A stretch of DNA of 59,772 nt from Hyphococcus sp. (GCA_028285645.1 JANQOV010000006.1:1-59772), one strand, 5' to 3'; shown: positions 41,126-49,656, counted from the stretch's first letter. Numbers and translations: made by a program. Notes: generated by a model from the letters alone, not told the origin.

Positions 41126-41181
41126 GGACGATGACTTATCTGCTCAGGCGTCGCAAACGCAAGGCGGTGCGGTTTGCGGCC

Positions 41182-42510
41182 TCACGGGATTTCCAAGTCG
41201 CCGCCAAGGGAGCGCATGACGTCTACAAAACCCGGGAAACTGGTTGCGATCATTGAAGCGTCATCGATCTCTACCGGCTCCTCGCTGTTAAGGCCGCAGA
41301 CCAGAAAGCTCATAGCGATGCGGTGATCACTGTGCGTCGAGACCTTTGCCCCGCCTCGGACGGAAGCGGCGCCGCGCACTGCCAGCCAATCTTCTCCGCT
41401 GCGCACGTCAACCCCGCAGGCGGCAAGGCCTTTCTCAATTGCTGAAATGCGATCGCTCTCCTTGATCCGCAATTCTTCAAGACCCGTCATCTTTGTCTCA
41501 CCATGGGCGTAAGCGGCGACAATTGCGAGGATCGGATATTCGTCAACCATGGATGGCGCGCGGTCAGCCGGAACCTCAACACCCGAGAGAACGGAATGAC
41601 GCGCGCGAATGTCTGCGATCGGCTCGCCGCCAGCTTCGCGTTTGTTTTCAAATAAGATGTTAGCGCCCATCTCTTTGAGCGTTTCATAAAACCCGGCGCG
41701 CAACGGATTAACCAGCACGTTTTCAATGACGATGTCAGAGCCCGGCGTGATCAGCGCCGCTGCGGTCAAGAACGCCGCCGAAGAAGGATCGCCCGGCACG
41801 GAGATATTGCAAGCTTTCAGCTTCTGGCCGCCTGCTATCTCGATAAACCGGCCGACGGCGTCGTCCGCCTCGACCTTCAGCTTGACGCCGAATGCGGAAA
41901 GCATGCGCTCGGTGTGGTCGCGACTGAGCACAGGCTCATGCAACCGTGTCGTTCCTTGAGCCCCGAGCGCGGCAAGGAGGATCGCTGATTTTACTTGCGC
42001 CGAAGGCTTTGCGAGTTTGCAGTCAACGGCGGTGAGCCTTTCGCCGCCGATGAACTCAACCGGCAGGCGACCGTCCATATCACTTGCTTCCAGGCCCATC
42101 ATCCGCAGCGGTTCAAGGACCCTGCCCATAGGCCGCGCTCTTAACGACGCGTCGCCGTCGAAGGTCGCTGCGATCTGTTTGCCAGCGACAGCGCCCATAA
42201 CCAGCCGCGCGCCGGTGCCGGAATTGCCGAAATAAAGCGATTTTTCCGGCTGGCGCCACGCAGCCCCCGCGATGCGCCAACGACCGTTTTCGCGTTCGAT
42301 CTCAACGCCTAGGGCCCGCATCGCTGCAGCGGTTCGCAAGACGTCATCACCCTCAAGGAGACTGTCCACATGGCTGATACCTTCCGCCATGGCTCCGAGG
42401 ATCAGCGCCCGGTGGGAGATCGACTTGTCCCCCGGCGCGTGAACAACGCCTTGCAGGGCGCCGGCGCGACGCGCCTTCACCCGTCCGCTAAGAGTGCCTG
42501 CTCCGCTCAT
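41182..42510 (-). CDS. aroA: 3-phosphoshikimate 1-carboxyvinyltransferase (EPSP synthase)
   Basis: A 442-residue enzyme joining shikimate-3-phosphate and phosphoenolpyruvate in aromatic amino acid synthesis. Landmarks are PGDKSISHRALILGA near the start, FGNSGTGARLVMG, and RIKESDRI in the C-terminal domain. The NSGTGARL form is closer to class II enzymes (NAATGCRL in the Agrobacterium CP4 type). At the CP4 Ala100 position this protein has Gly, so the substitution linked to glyphosate tolerance is absent. It is divergent from the TIGR02300 gene and leads into cmk. Confidence 0.97.
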   Translation of the reverse strand: MSGAGTLSGRVKARRAGALQGVVHAPGDKSISHRALILGAMAEGISHVDSLLEGDDVLRTAAAMRALGVEIERENGRWRIAGAAWRQPEKSLYFGNSGTGARLVMGAVAGKQIAATFDGDASLRARPMGRVLEPLRMMGLEASDMDGRLPVEFIGGERLTAVDCKLAKPSAQVKSAILLAALGAQGTTRLHEPVLSRDHTERMLSAFGVKLKVEADDAVGRFIEIAGGQKLKACNISVPGDPSSAAFLTAAALITPGSDIVIENVLVNPLRAGFYETLKEMGANILFENKREAGGEPIADIRARHSVLSGVEVPADRAPSMVDEYPILAIVAAYAHGETKMTGLEELRIKESDRISAIEKGLAACGVDVRSGEDWLAVRGAASVRGGAKVSTHSDHRIAMSFLVCGLNSEEPVEIDDASMIATSFPGFVDVMRSLGGDLEIP

Positions 42511-42628
42511 CTACGCTTCCGAAACCATTTTTCGACCGCTCGCTGAAATTCCACACCCTTTTGACAGCGGCCAATCTCCGTGGCAACACGAGCCGTCGAA
42601 TTCAACCTTATGACTAGGAATTGCCCCC

Positions 42629-43060
42629 GTGACCAAACCTGAACTTGGGACGAAGCAGGATTGTCCTGAATGCGGCGCGCGCTTTTATGACCTCAATAAA
42701 TCGCCTGCCCATTGCCCGAAATGCAACCATGAGTTTACGCCCGAACCGCTGCTCAAGCCGCGTAAAACGCGCAAGGAAGAGGAAGAAGACAGCGAACAGG
42801 ATGACAAGCAGGAAAAGCCGGCGCAGGAAACGTCGCTTGAATCCGCTGACGCCGAGAAAAAACAGGCGGAATCCAAACGTAAGGCGGCGCTCGACGAAGA
42901 CGATGAGTCCGACGACGATACGAATGACGAACTTGCTGATATCGAGGATATCGACGTCGATCTCGATGACGATGACGAAAACGACGACAGCCTGCTCGAC
43001 GATGACGATGAAGACGACGACGTCACGAACATTGTAAAGCCGACCAGCGACGACGATTAA
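42629..43060 (+). CDS. TIGR02300 family zinc-ribbon protein with acidic tail
   Basis: A 143-residue protein starting with GTG. The first 40 residues hold two zinc-ribbon CxxC pairs (CPECGARFYDLNK and CPKCNHEF). FYDLNK is the hallmark of this alphaproteobacterial family. The remainder is Lys/Glu and then almost pure Asp/Glu, ending with TNIVKPTSDDD. The function is unknown. It is always found divergent from aroA in many alphaproteobacteria, as here, and is followed by tRNA-Ala. Confidence 0.93.
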   Translation: MTKPELGTKQDCPECGARFYDLNKSPAHCPKCNHEFTPEPLLKPRKTRKEEEEDSEQDDKQEKPAQETSLESADAEKKQAESKRKAALDEDDESDDDTNDELADIEDIDVDLDDDDENDDSLLDDDDEDDDVTNIVKPTSDDD

Positions 43061-43154
43061 GTCAGTCAGCGTAGAGTCTGGAGTATCGCCGCAGCGACGC
43101 TTGCGTAACCAGACTAGCGCCGCTAGGTTCCTCGCCGCTGTAAAGCAGCGCGAC

Positions 43155-43171
43155 AGCGTCTTAGAGACGCT
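43155..43171 (+). repeat. Hairpin just upstream of tRNA-Ala
   Basis: AGCGTCT and AGACGCT form a perfect seven-base stem with loop TAG, ending two bases before the tRNA. It has no U-tract. It may be a processing or weak termination signal. Confidence 0.5.
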
Positions 43172-43173
43172 TC

Positions 43174-43249
<76 letters not shown>

Positions 43250-43250
43250 T

Positions 43251-43288
43251 TTTTCAGGTCCGTTCGCGGAACGAACGCAACCTGAAAA
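43251..43288 (+). terminator. Possible terminator of tRNA-Ala
   Basis: TTTTCAGGT and ACCTGAAAA pair perfectly and enclose an inner CGTTCG/CGAACG stem. The distal arm is A-rich and is followed by only a short T-run (TTTT at 43291-43294), so the U-tract is weak. Confidence 0.5.
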
Positions 43289-43535
43289 AATTTTCGGCGT
43301 TAGCTATCTGAACAACTGTAAGCCCATTCAACCTTACCCGCCGTTGAGCGCCGCCGCGAAGCAGCAACCGCCAATCGCCAAAAGCCGCCAATTCAATAGG
43401 TTTTCCGGCCATTGCAGCAAGGGGTTGCCTCGCACCGCTCCGGGGCTCTAAGACGGCGCGCTATACCGGGGATCAAGAATGCGCCCCGCAATGGCGCGGC
43501 TTTGGGAGAACGCCGCGGGGCTAATGGAGATGGGT

Positions 43536-44729
43536 ATGAAAATCCTGGTGATCGGCGGAGATGGGTTTTGCGGCTGGCCGACAAGCCTTCATCTGTCGAA
43601 TAACGGCCATGACGTGATGATCATCGACAACCTTTCGCGTCGCAAAATCGACGTGGAGCTGGAAGTTGAATCGCTAACGCCCATTAGCCCGATTTCAAAA
43701 CGCCTTGCAGCTTGGAAAGAAGTCAGCGGCAAGGAAATCAAATTCGAGAATTGCGATATCGCGCATAACTATATGCGCCTGCTTTACATCATGGAGAAGT
43801 TCGAGCCGGAAGCGATTGTTCATTTCGCGGAACAGCGCGCAGCGCCCTATTCCATGAAGTCTTCCTGGCATAAGCGTTACACGGTCGACAACAACATCAA
43901 CGCGACCAGCAATGTTCTTGCGGCCATCGTCGAATGCGGTCTCGACTCGCATCTTGTCCATCTCGGCACCATGGGCGTTTATGGGTACGGCACGGCAGGC
44001 ATGAAAATACCTGAAGGCTATCTGCCGGTTAAAATCGAAACTGAAGACGGGCGCGAGATCAAACAGGAAATCCTCTATCCTGCCAATCCGGGCTCCATAT
44101 ACCACATGACGAAAACGCAGGATCAACTTCTTTTTGCGTTTTACAACAAGAATGACGGTCTCAAGATCACCGACCTTCATCAGGGCATTGTCTGGGGCAC
44201 GCAAACGGAAGAAACCCGCAAGGATGAGCGGCTTATCAACCGGTTCGACTATGACGGCGATTATGGCACGGTTCTCAATCGCTTTTTGATGCAGTCAGCG
44301 GTCGGCTATCCGATGACGGTGCACGGCACGGGCGGGCAGACACGCGCATTCATTCATATTCAGGACACGGTGCGCTGCATTCAACTGGCGATCGAAAACC
44401 CGCCGCAGCACGGCGAGCGCGTGCATATCCTCAACCAGATGACCGAGACCCATCGCGTGCGGGATTTGGCGAAGATGATTGCCGACAAAACCGGCGCATC
44501 TATCGAATATGTCGACAATCCGCGCAAGGAAGCGGCGGAGAACGATCTCGACGTTGAAAATCAGCGGCTTCTTGGCTTGGGGCTCGATCCCATCACACTG
44601 GAACAGGGCCTGATGGACGAAGTCACCGAAATTGCGCGCAAATATGCGCATCGCTGCGACAAAACCAAAATCCCCTGCGTTTCGTTTTGGACCGACGAAC
44701 GCCGGGATGAGGCGGCAAAAAAAGCATAG
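43536..44729 (+). CDS. SQD1-like UDP-sulfoquinovose synthase family protein
   Basis: A 397-residue extended SDR protein. The NAD-binding motif has the SQD1/SqdB-specific form GDGFCGWPTSLHLS near residues 8-21. Further landmarks are LGTMGVYGYG with the catalytic Thr, SIYHMTKTQD with the Tyr and Lys, and the C-terminal GQTRAFIHIQDTVRCI. SQD1 makes UDP-sulfoquinovose from UDP-glucose and sulfite for sulfolipid. GGAG six bases ahead of the ATG at 43536 supports that start. Sulfolipid partner genes are not visible nearby, so the pathway is only inferred. It is convergent with the nitrilase gene. Confidence 0.88.
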   Translation: MKILVIGGDGFCGWPTSLHLSNNGHDVMIIDNLSRRKIDVELEVESLTPISPISKRLAAWKEVSGKEIKFENCDIAHNYMRLLYIMEKFEPEAIVHFAEQRAAPYSMKSSWHKRYTVDNNINATSNVLAAIVECGLDSHLVHLGTMGVYGYGTAGMKIPEGYLPVKIETEDGREIKQEILYPANPGSIYHMTKTQDQLLFAFYNKNDGLKITDLHQGIVWGTQTEETRKDERLINRFDYDGDYGTVLNRFLMQSAVGYPMTVHGTGGQTRAFIHIQDTVRCIQLAIENPPQHGERVHILNQMTETHRVRDLAKMIADKTGASIEYVDNPRKEAAENDLDVENQRLLGLGLDPITLEQGLMDEVTEIARKYAHRCDKTKIPCVSFWTDERRDEAAKKA

Positions 44730-44735
44730 TCTGGT

Positions 44736-45671
44736 TCAGGCAAGCGGCGTCTTTTCCGTTCTGTCGATCGCAAGCGAAAACACGTCAGCGCGCGCATAGT
44801 GGCCTGCAACATCAAAATCCATCTTGCCCCTGGCGATGTCCTTAGGGTCAAGCTCGGCAAAGAGGATTGTCTCTTCGCCAAAAACCGGATCGGCGAGAAC
44901 ATCACCGAGCGGCGAGACAATCATGCTGCCGCCATTAATGAGAACCGTCGACGGATCATCGCCCTGCACCGGCTGAAAATCGCCCGGCGCGTCAGCGCGG
45001 CGCATGAATTGGTTGGCGGAGAGAACAAAACACCGTCCTTCAAGAGCGATCACGCGCATCAGCGACGACCAGCTTTCGCGGTCGTCAACAGTCGGCGCGC
45101 AATAGACTTCAACCCCTTGCGCATATTGACTCATGCGCATCATGGGCATGAAATTTTCCCAGCAAATGACAGCGCCAATGCGCGCTGACGCTGTCTCAAA
45201 AAGGTCAAGCGTTGAACCATCGCCCATGCCCCAAATGACCCGCTCGGCAGCGGTCGGCATCAGCTTACGACGCTTGCCGATAAGCTTTCCTTCAGAAGAG
45301 AAACACAACGCAGAACAGAAAAGCGTTCCGGCGCCTTCGGCGGCGCGCGCTCGCTCGACAACGCCAACGATAATGTCGAGTTTCAAGTCCTTGGCGAGCG
45401 CGCCGATACGTTCTGTTTCGGGGCTTGGCGCGTCAATGGCGCTTTCAAAATAGCGGCGAAAAAGATCGCGTCCCTCGGGGCTTCGCGAGCCCACCGGCGC
45501 CCCGAAATGCGACCCCTTAGGATAGCCGCCGATAAACGCTTCCGGGAACACGACAAGTTCAGCGCCATTTTTAGCCGCCGCAGCCGCAAGGCTTTCAAAC
45601 TTATCGAGGGTCGCAGGCGTGTCGAACAATATCGAGCCCGCCTGAACAACGGCTGCTTTGTGATACTTCAT
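44736..45671 (-). CDS. Carbon-nitrogen hydrolase, nitrilase-type
   Basis: A 311-residue enzyme of the nitrilase superfamily with the complete catalytic triad: Glu44 in FPEAF, Lys136 in KRRKLMPT, and Cys170 in ICWENF. The IGGYPKGSHFG segment is characteristic of true nitrilases (branch 1), which turn nitriles into acids plus ammonia, rather than of Nit2 omega-amidases. The specific nitrile is unknown. Its ATG overlaps the stop of the thioredoxin-like gene by four bases, so it is the last gene of a three-gene operon. Confidence 0.88.
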   Translation of the reverse strand: MKYHKAAVVQAGSILFDTPATLDKFESLAAAAAKNGAELVVFPEAFIGGYPKGSHFGAPVGSRSPEGRDLFRRYFESAIDAPSPETERIGALAKDLKLDIIVGVVERARAAEGAGTLFCSALCFSSEGKLIGKRRKLMPTAAERVIWGMGDGSTLDLFETASARIGAVICWENFMPMMRMSQYAQGVEVYCAPTVDDRESWSSLMRVIALEGRCFVLSANQFMRRADAPGDFQPVQGDDPSTVLINGGSMIVSPLGDVLADPVFGEETILFAELDPKDIARGKMDFDVAGHYARADVFSLAIDRTEKTPLA

Positions 45672-46288
45672 GCGGGTGTTTGATTGCCGTCGCGCAGGGC
45701 GAAGCTTTCAAAATAGCGCAAGGTTTCGTCATAAGGTTTTGAGTCTGCAGCGCGCCAATCGTGAACGCTGTCGGCATTGAGCAAGGTTTCCTCGGGCGAC
45801 AGAATCAATACGGTCGGCGTACCAAACAATTGCGGAACTCCAAACCGCGCCGGCACATCCAGGTTGCGGTCGCGGCGCCCAACATCGACCCAGACAAGGT
45901 GATAATTCTCACCAATGACTTGGGCGAGTTCGCGCTGTTCAAATTTCGCCGCCAATCCGCGACTGTCGTGACACCAATTGCCGCCCAGCACCAAAAGAAC
46001 CCGCTTGCCGCTGATTTCCGACGATGTAAGCGCTGCGTCCACATCGGCCATAGCGTTACGCGAGGCGTCGAAGGGCCGCGGGTCATCATGATGTTTGCGT
46101 TTCTTCTTATGACCCCGATCATCGCGTTTTCCTGAACCCACTGAAAGTGCAGCGCCCGTCGCATCGACAGTGACGCCGGCCGCCGTCTTACCCACTGCGC
46201 CGGCGGCGCCGATGGTGGTTTTCGCCGCCTGAACGCAACCTGCCGCACATAAACAAGCAGCGATCGCGATACTTATCCGCAAGCCCAT
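45668..46288 (-). CDS. Thioredoxin-fold lipoprotein with a CxxS active site
   Basis: A 206-residue protein. The ATG at 46288 has AGGAG six bases upstream and starts a lipoprotein signal ending at CAAGC. A basic, His/Lys-rich linker follows. The thioredoxin-like domain has NWCHDSRGLAAKF, in which the second cysteine of CxxC is serine, so it cannot form the usual active-site disulfide. The cis-proline region is FGTPTVLIL. It is located between an aminotransferase and a nitrilase and is coupled to the nitrilase by a four-base overlap. The job may be mono-thiol transfer or a structural role. Confidence 0.8.
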   Translation of the reverse strand: MGLRISIAIAACLCAAGCVQAAKTTIGAAGAVGKTAAGVTVDATGAALSVGSGKRDDRGHKKKRKHHDDPRPFDASRNAMADVDAALTSSEISGKRVLLVLGGNWCHDSRGLAAKFEQRELAQVIGENYHLVWVDVGRRDRNLDVPARFGVPQLFGTPTVLILSPEETLLNADSVHDWRAADSKPYDETLRYFESFALRDGNQTPA

Positions 46289-46305
46289 CATCGGCTCCTC
46301 TTTCC

Positions 46306-47469
46306 TCAACGCAAATAGCCTTTCAACCGCTTCGACGCCTCGGTCAAAACCTCATGTCTTTTACAAAAGCAAAAGCGGGCGTAGTAGCGCGGCGGATTGT
46401 CAATTGCAGGGTGATAAAATGCTGACAAGGGCACAGCAGCCACCTTTGCTTCGCTGGTTATCTCACAGCAAAAGGCGGCGTCGTCTTCTGCACTCACAGG
46501 GCGGATATCAACGGTGACAAAGTACGTACCCTCGCAAGGCGCGACGTCAAAACCCGCATCTTGAAGCCCCGCCGACAAAAGATCGCGTTTTGCCTGCATG
46601 TCGGCGACAAACCGCCGGTAATAATCATCGCCAAGCCCGAACCCAAACGCCACTGCCTTTTGCAGGGGAACGGGCGACGTATAGGCGAGATGCTGATGCG
46701 CCTTCATGACGGCGGTGATCAGGCGTTCCGGCCCTGTGACATAGCCGATCCGAAAGCCTGTCAGCGAAAACGTTTTTCCGGCAGAGCCGATGCGGATGGT
46801 TCGCTCGAACATATCGGGCAGCGTCATCAGCGGAATATGCGGGCGGTCGTCGAAAATCAGATGCTCATAAACTTCGTCGCAAACAACGATTAAATCATGG
46901 CGGCGGGCGGCGTCGGCTATGATTTCCAGCTCGTTACGGTCCATGACCTTGCCAAGCGGATTGTGCGGCGTGTTGATGACAATCAATTTTGTCTTAGGAC
47001 TGATCGCTTTTTCCAGCGCGGCTGCATCAAGGCGCCATCCGGGCGGCTCTAGGGACACAAATTCTATAGTAGCGCCTGTCGCTTCGATTTGCGGCGCATA
47101 ACATTCATAAAACGGCGCCAGCAAGACCGCTTCATCGCCAGGCTCAAGAAACCCGAGAAACGCTGCAGCTAGTCCTTCCGTCGCGCCTGAGACAACTAAT
47201 GTTTGCGTTTCTGGATCAATGTCGAGATCGTAAAACCGCTTATTGTCTCTTGCGATCGCTTCTCTCAGCTCGGGAATGCCTTCCACCGGTGCGTATTGGT
47301 TTGGCCCTTCAATTGTCGCGTCAGCGGCGACGGACAAAATTTCCTTCGGGCCGTCTTCATCGGGAAAGCCCTGCCCGAGATTGATCGCACCGGCCTCGCG
47401 GGCAAGTGCGGACATGGTCGGAAAGATCGACTTCTCACGGCCGGAAAAAATGGGATTAAAGCTTCGCAT
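46306..47469 (-). CDS. PLP-dependent class I/II aminotransferase
   Basis: A 387-residue fold-type I enzyme. PLP Lys232 is in GSAGKTFSLTGFRIGY, the Asn that touches the cofactor is N170 in TPHNPLGK, and Tyr201 follows the DEVY motif. The start (FPTMSALAREAGAINLGQGFPD) is close to the YbdL/kynurenine aminotransferase group, which accepts methionine, glutamine or aromatic amino acids with keto acids. It is the first gene of the operon with the thioredoxin-like lipoprotein and the nitrilase. That context suggests nitrile or amide nitrogen handling, but the substrate cannot be fixed. Confidence 0.92.
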   Translation of the reverse strand: MRSFNPIFSGREKSIFPTMSALAREAGAINLGQGFPDEDGPKEILSVAADATIEGPNQYAPVEGIPELREAIARDNKRFYDLDIDPETQTLVVSGATEGLAAAFLGFLEPGDEAVLLAPFYECYAPQIEATGATIEFVSLEPPGWRLDAAALEKAISPKTKLIVINTPHNPLGKVMDRNELEIIADAARRHDLIVVCDEVYEHLIFDDRPHIPLMTLPDMFERTIRIGSAGKTFSLTGFRIGYVTGPERLITAVMKAHQHLAYTSPVPLQKAVAFGFGLGDDYYRRFVADMQAKRDLLSAGLQDAGFDVAPCEGTYFVTVDIRPVSAEDDAAFCCEITSEAKVAAVPLSAFYHPAIDNPPRYYARFCFCKRHEVLTEASKRLKGYLR

Positions 47470-47510
47470 GCGTTACTTCGGCTCTCATGCACATGCGCAA
47501 TCCAGCGCAA

Positions 47511-47539
47511 AGAAAAAGGGACGCCGCAACCGACGCCCC
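47511..47539 (-). terminator. Rho-independent terminator after the small acidic lipoprotein
   Basis: On the minus strand GGGGCGTC pairs with GGCGTCCC, with two G:U pairs, across a six-base loop, followed by TTTTTCTTTG. It is placed about 40 bases after the stop at 47581. Confidence 0.6.
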
Positions 47540-47580
47540 TCTAATCTTGGTCGGGTCCGAGCCCGATCGCAAGGCTTCGC

Positions 47581-47862
47581 CTAAGAAGGATCTTCTTCTT
47601 CGTCGACCGCTTCCTGCACGTCGTCCGCGACTTCATCCGTTTCGTCGGTCACTTCCTCGACGACGTCATCCATCGCGTCTGCAGCGTCGCCTGCAGCCTC
47701 TTCGACGTCATCCATCGCCTCATCGGCGGCCTCGTTAACGTCCTCGGCAGCTTTTTCTGTTTCCTCAGCAGCCTTCGAACCTTCTTCGGCGGCTTTCTCG
47801 CAAGCGGCAAGGCCCGTCAGGCCGAGCGCAAATGCGGAAGCTATTAACAGGTGTTTTTTCAT
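47581..47862 (-). CDS. Small acidic lipoprotein, Ala/Glu heptad-rich
   Basis: A 93-residue protein starting at the ATG at 47862. The lipobox is LAAC, with Cys near residue 21. The mature part is nearly all Ala, Glu, Asp and Val, with repeating EEA/DEA units that should form a long amphipathic helix or coiled coil. I recognise the general type (entericidin-like or apolipoprotein-like small lipoproteins) but not a named family. It is probably in the outer or inner membrane. It has its own terminator and stands alone. Confidence 0.7.
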   Translation of the reverse strand: MKKHLLIASAFALGLTGLAACEKAAEEGSKAAEETEKAAEDVNEAADEAMDDVEEAAGDAADAMDDVVEEVTDETDEVADDVQEAVDEEEDPS

Positions 47863-47993
47863 GATTGTCGCCCTTCTGTGAATTGGTGATCCCACTCATC
47901 ATGGTGATTCGCATTTACTTCCCACCAATTCGTTCGGCGAGATAGCGGCGGCGTGTTAAATTTTCGCAAGGCGGCTGCAGAAGCCGGCTGCTT

Positions 47994-48497
47994 TCACGAT
48001 AAGCCGCGTAAAGCCTTGCGAAACGCCTGTTCCGCAGACGTCCCATGGCAACAGAAAACAACCCGAGCAACGCTTTCGCAGCGCTCAAGGGTAGCAGCGG
48101 ATGCGGCAACCGCGATCTTTGCAGCCGCTTCGAGGGGATAGCCGAAGGCGCCGGTGGAGATCGCCGGAAAGGCGATGCTGGCGATATCGTTTTCGGCGGC
48201 GACTTCCAGGGAGCGTTCATAACATCGGGCGAGCAGCCCCGCCTCGCCTTCGCTTCCGCCGCGCCAGACCGGCCCGACCGTGTGAATGACGTATCGTGCC
48301 GGAAGGTCAAATCCCTCCGTGAGCTTCGCATCGCCCGTCTCGCAACCGTCCAGTTTGGCGCAAGCAGCGCGCAGCGCCGGCCCTGCGGCGCGGTGGATGG
48401 CGCCGTCAACGCCGCCGCCGCCAAGCAGGGATGTATTCGCGGCGTTGACAATCGCATCGACCGCAAGCGTCGTGATGTCAGCCGCGGCGACCTCCAT
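47994..48497 (-). CDS. Macro domain protein, O-acetyl-ADP-ribose deacetylase-like
   Basis: A 167-residue single macro domain. The ATG at 48497 is followed at once by the family start ([20 protein letters not shown]). The ADP-ribose site shows [15 protein letters not shown], and the loop [10 protein letters not shown] is present. The Asn/Asp arrangement is that of YmdB-type deacetylases, which remove acetyl or ADP-ribosyl groups. An upstream TTG frame start at 48533 looks spurious. It stands alone. Confidence 0.92.
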   Translation of the reverse strand: MEVAAADITTLAVDAIVNAANTSLLGGGGVDGAIHRAAGPALRAACAKLDGCETGDAKLTEGFDLPARYVIHTVGPVWRGGSEGEAGLLARCYERSLEVAAENDIASIAFPAISTGAFGYPLEAAAKIAVAASAATLERCESVARVVFCCHGTSAEQAFRKALRGLS

Positions 48498-48645
48498 GCG
48501 GTCTTTCGCTAGTGAGCCCAACGCTGATCCCAATTGACGATTATCCTAAAAACATTGTCCGTGTCCGGCGCATAAGTTTCGCGCCATGGTAACCAACCAT
48601 AGCGGCTGACTTTGACGATGCAACAAAGTTCGCGCAAACACCTAT

Positions 48646-48694
48646 ATAAAAACACAAAACCGCCGCAAGGACCGACATGATCCTCGCGGCGGTT
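48646..48694 (-). terminator. Rho-independent terminator of the lysine-rich small gene
   Basis: AACCGCCGC (48658-48666) pairs perfectly with GCGGCGGTT (48686-48694), with a further AGGA/TCCT extension inside. On the minus strand the stem is followed by TTTTGTGTTTTT. It ends the transcript of the 39-residue gene at 48718-48837. Confidence 0.8.
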
Positions 48695-48717
48695 GAGTTA
48701 CAAATTCGTCGCCTTTT

Positions 48718-48837
48718 TTAGGCGGCTTTCTTCAACGCCCGCTTTGCTTTTTTCAACTTGCCTTGATGCTTGTTGATTATTTTTTTACGAGCCTTGATTT
48801 CCTTTTTCAGTTTTTTTACGCGCTTTTTCGCCACCAC
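48718..48837 (-). CDS. Lysine-rich small protein, 39 residues
   Basis: A very short gene with strong translation signals: AGAGGAG lies six bases ahead of a GTG start at 48837, with a second GTG immediately following. The peptide is nearly all Lys, Ala, Arg and Leu (KKLKKEIKARKKI in the middle, RALKKAA at the end) and should form one basic amphipathic helix. A strong terminator follows. The composition suggests nucleic acid or membrane binding, but no family is recognised. It is 67 bases downstream of the ribbon-helix-helix gene on the same strand. Confidence 0.62.
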   Translation of the reverse strand: MVAKKRVKKLKKEIKARKKIINKHQGKLKKAKRALKKAA

Positions 48838-48904
48838 AATTTCTCCTCTTAGCGTAGCTTGGTTATGCATTCGCCCGTCGACGCGGGAACGTTTCTTCCA
48901 TTAT

Positions 48905-49087
48905 CTAGCGTCTTTTCGGGCTCTTTTCCGCCAGAAACGATTTGATAAACCTTCTGATTTCCCTTGCCGCGCTGGTATCCAGATCATCACATCGCGCGAT
49001 GAACCGATCCCGTTCCGCGCGATTTATGCGGATCAACAACTGACTGTCCTTTTTGTTCTTCTGCTTGCGTTTGGGTTTGTCAGCCAT
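48905..49087 (-). CDS. Small ribbon-helix-helix-like DNA-binding protein
   Basis: A 60-residue basic protein. After a Lys-rich start comes a likely beta strand (QLLIRIN), then helix A (RAERDRFIARCDDL), a DTSAA turn and helix B (AREIRRFIKSFLAEK), the order of a ribbon-helix-helix (CopG/Arc-like) dimer. Such proteins bind short palindromes, often upstream of their own gene. A perfect palindrome ATGTATATACAT lies at 49125-49136, 37 bases from its start. No toxin gene is recognised; the neighbour is the 39-residue lysine-rich gene. Confidence 0.7.
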   Translation of the reverse strand: MADKPKRKQKNKKDSQLLIRINRAERDRFIARCDDLDTSAAREIRRFIKSFLAEKSPKRR

Positions 49088-49124
49088 CGGGAACGCGCCC
49101 TTCGCGCGATATGATGAATATACA

Positions 49125-49136
49125 ATGTATATACAT
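49125..49136. promoter_or_regulatory. Perfect palindrome upstream of the ribbon-helix-helix gene
   Basis: ATGTATATACAT is a perfect 12-base palindrome, preceded by a second half-site TATACA at 49119-49124. It lies just upstream of the ribbon-helix-helix gene and in the gap to the next gene on the same strand. It is a candidate autoregulatory operator. Confidence 0.55.
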
Positions 49137-49182
49137 TTAAAACTCCAGCGTCAACCCCGATGCGCACTTTTTGCATCGCCCC

Positions 49183-49656
49183 TCAGACCCCGTCAAAATT
49201 GCGCGGATCAAACGCCTCAAGATCAGGCGCAATCCATCCGCGGCGCGCCGCGACGGAAAACAGCAATGCCTTTGAATAAAACCGCAAGGGAAAAGCGCGG
49301 TCCGCAAGCGGGCTCGCCAACAAGTCGCTGGCGCAGACGCCAACGGGCTCCTCCCAGCGCCCGGATAAAAACCCATCAATGGCGCGCAAATAAAACAGCG
49401 TGATGGTGTGGTGATAACCTTCCTCGTCAGTATTCGGAACGCCTGTTACTTCGTTGTAGCGCCGGATGATGTCCGGCATCTCCGCTTCGGCGCGGGCAAG
49501 CCCGCCCTCATGCAAAAGCCCTGTTCCGGCGCAAAGATGCGCGCCGTGGGTCCATTCCGACTTCGGTAAGTCACGCGCGCGAAGGCCGTTTACAATGCGG
49601 GCGACATCGCTGTCGCTGACCTTATCGCCAGGGTGAATGGGTGTTCCTTGAGACAT
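49183..49656 (-). CDS. Conserved protein of unknown function
   Basis: A 157-residue cytoplasmic protein if it starts at the ATG at 49656. Recurrent histidines (EWTHGAHLCAG near residue 40 and EEGYHHTITLFYLRAI near residue 80) are arranged as in a small all-alpha family of unknown function; they look like possible metal or catalytic ligands. No domain name is certain. The upstream frame extension has no start signal. The gene is isolated, between the small ribbon-helix-helix gene and an AT-rich leader region. Confidence 0.7.
   Translation of the reverse strand: MSQGTPIHPGDKVSDSDVARIVNGLRARDLPKSEWTHGAHLCAGTGLLHEGGLARAEAEMPDIIRRYNEVTGVPNTDEEGYHHTITLFYLRAIDGFLSGRWEEPVGVCASDLLASPLADRAFPLRFYSKALLFSVAARRGWIAPDLEAFDPRNFDGV

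Noticed and set aside
42685..43032. Serine-rich minus-strand frame
   Set aside because: It is the complement of the Asp/Glu codon runs of the TIGR02300 gene; the composition is an artefact.
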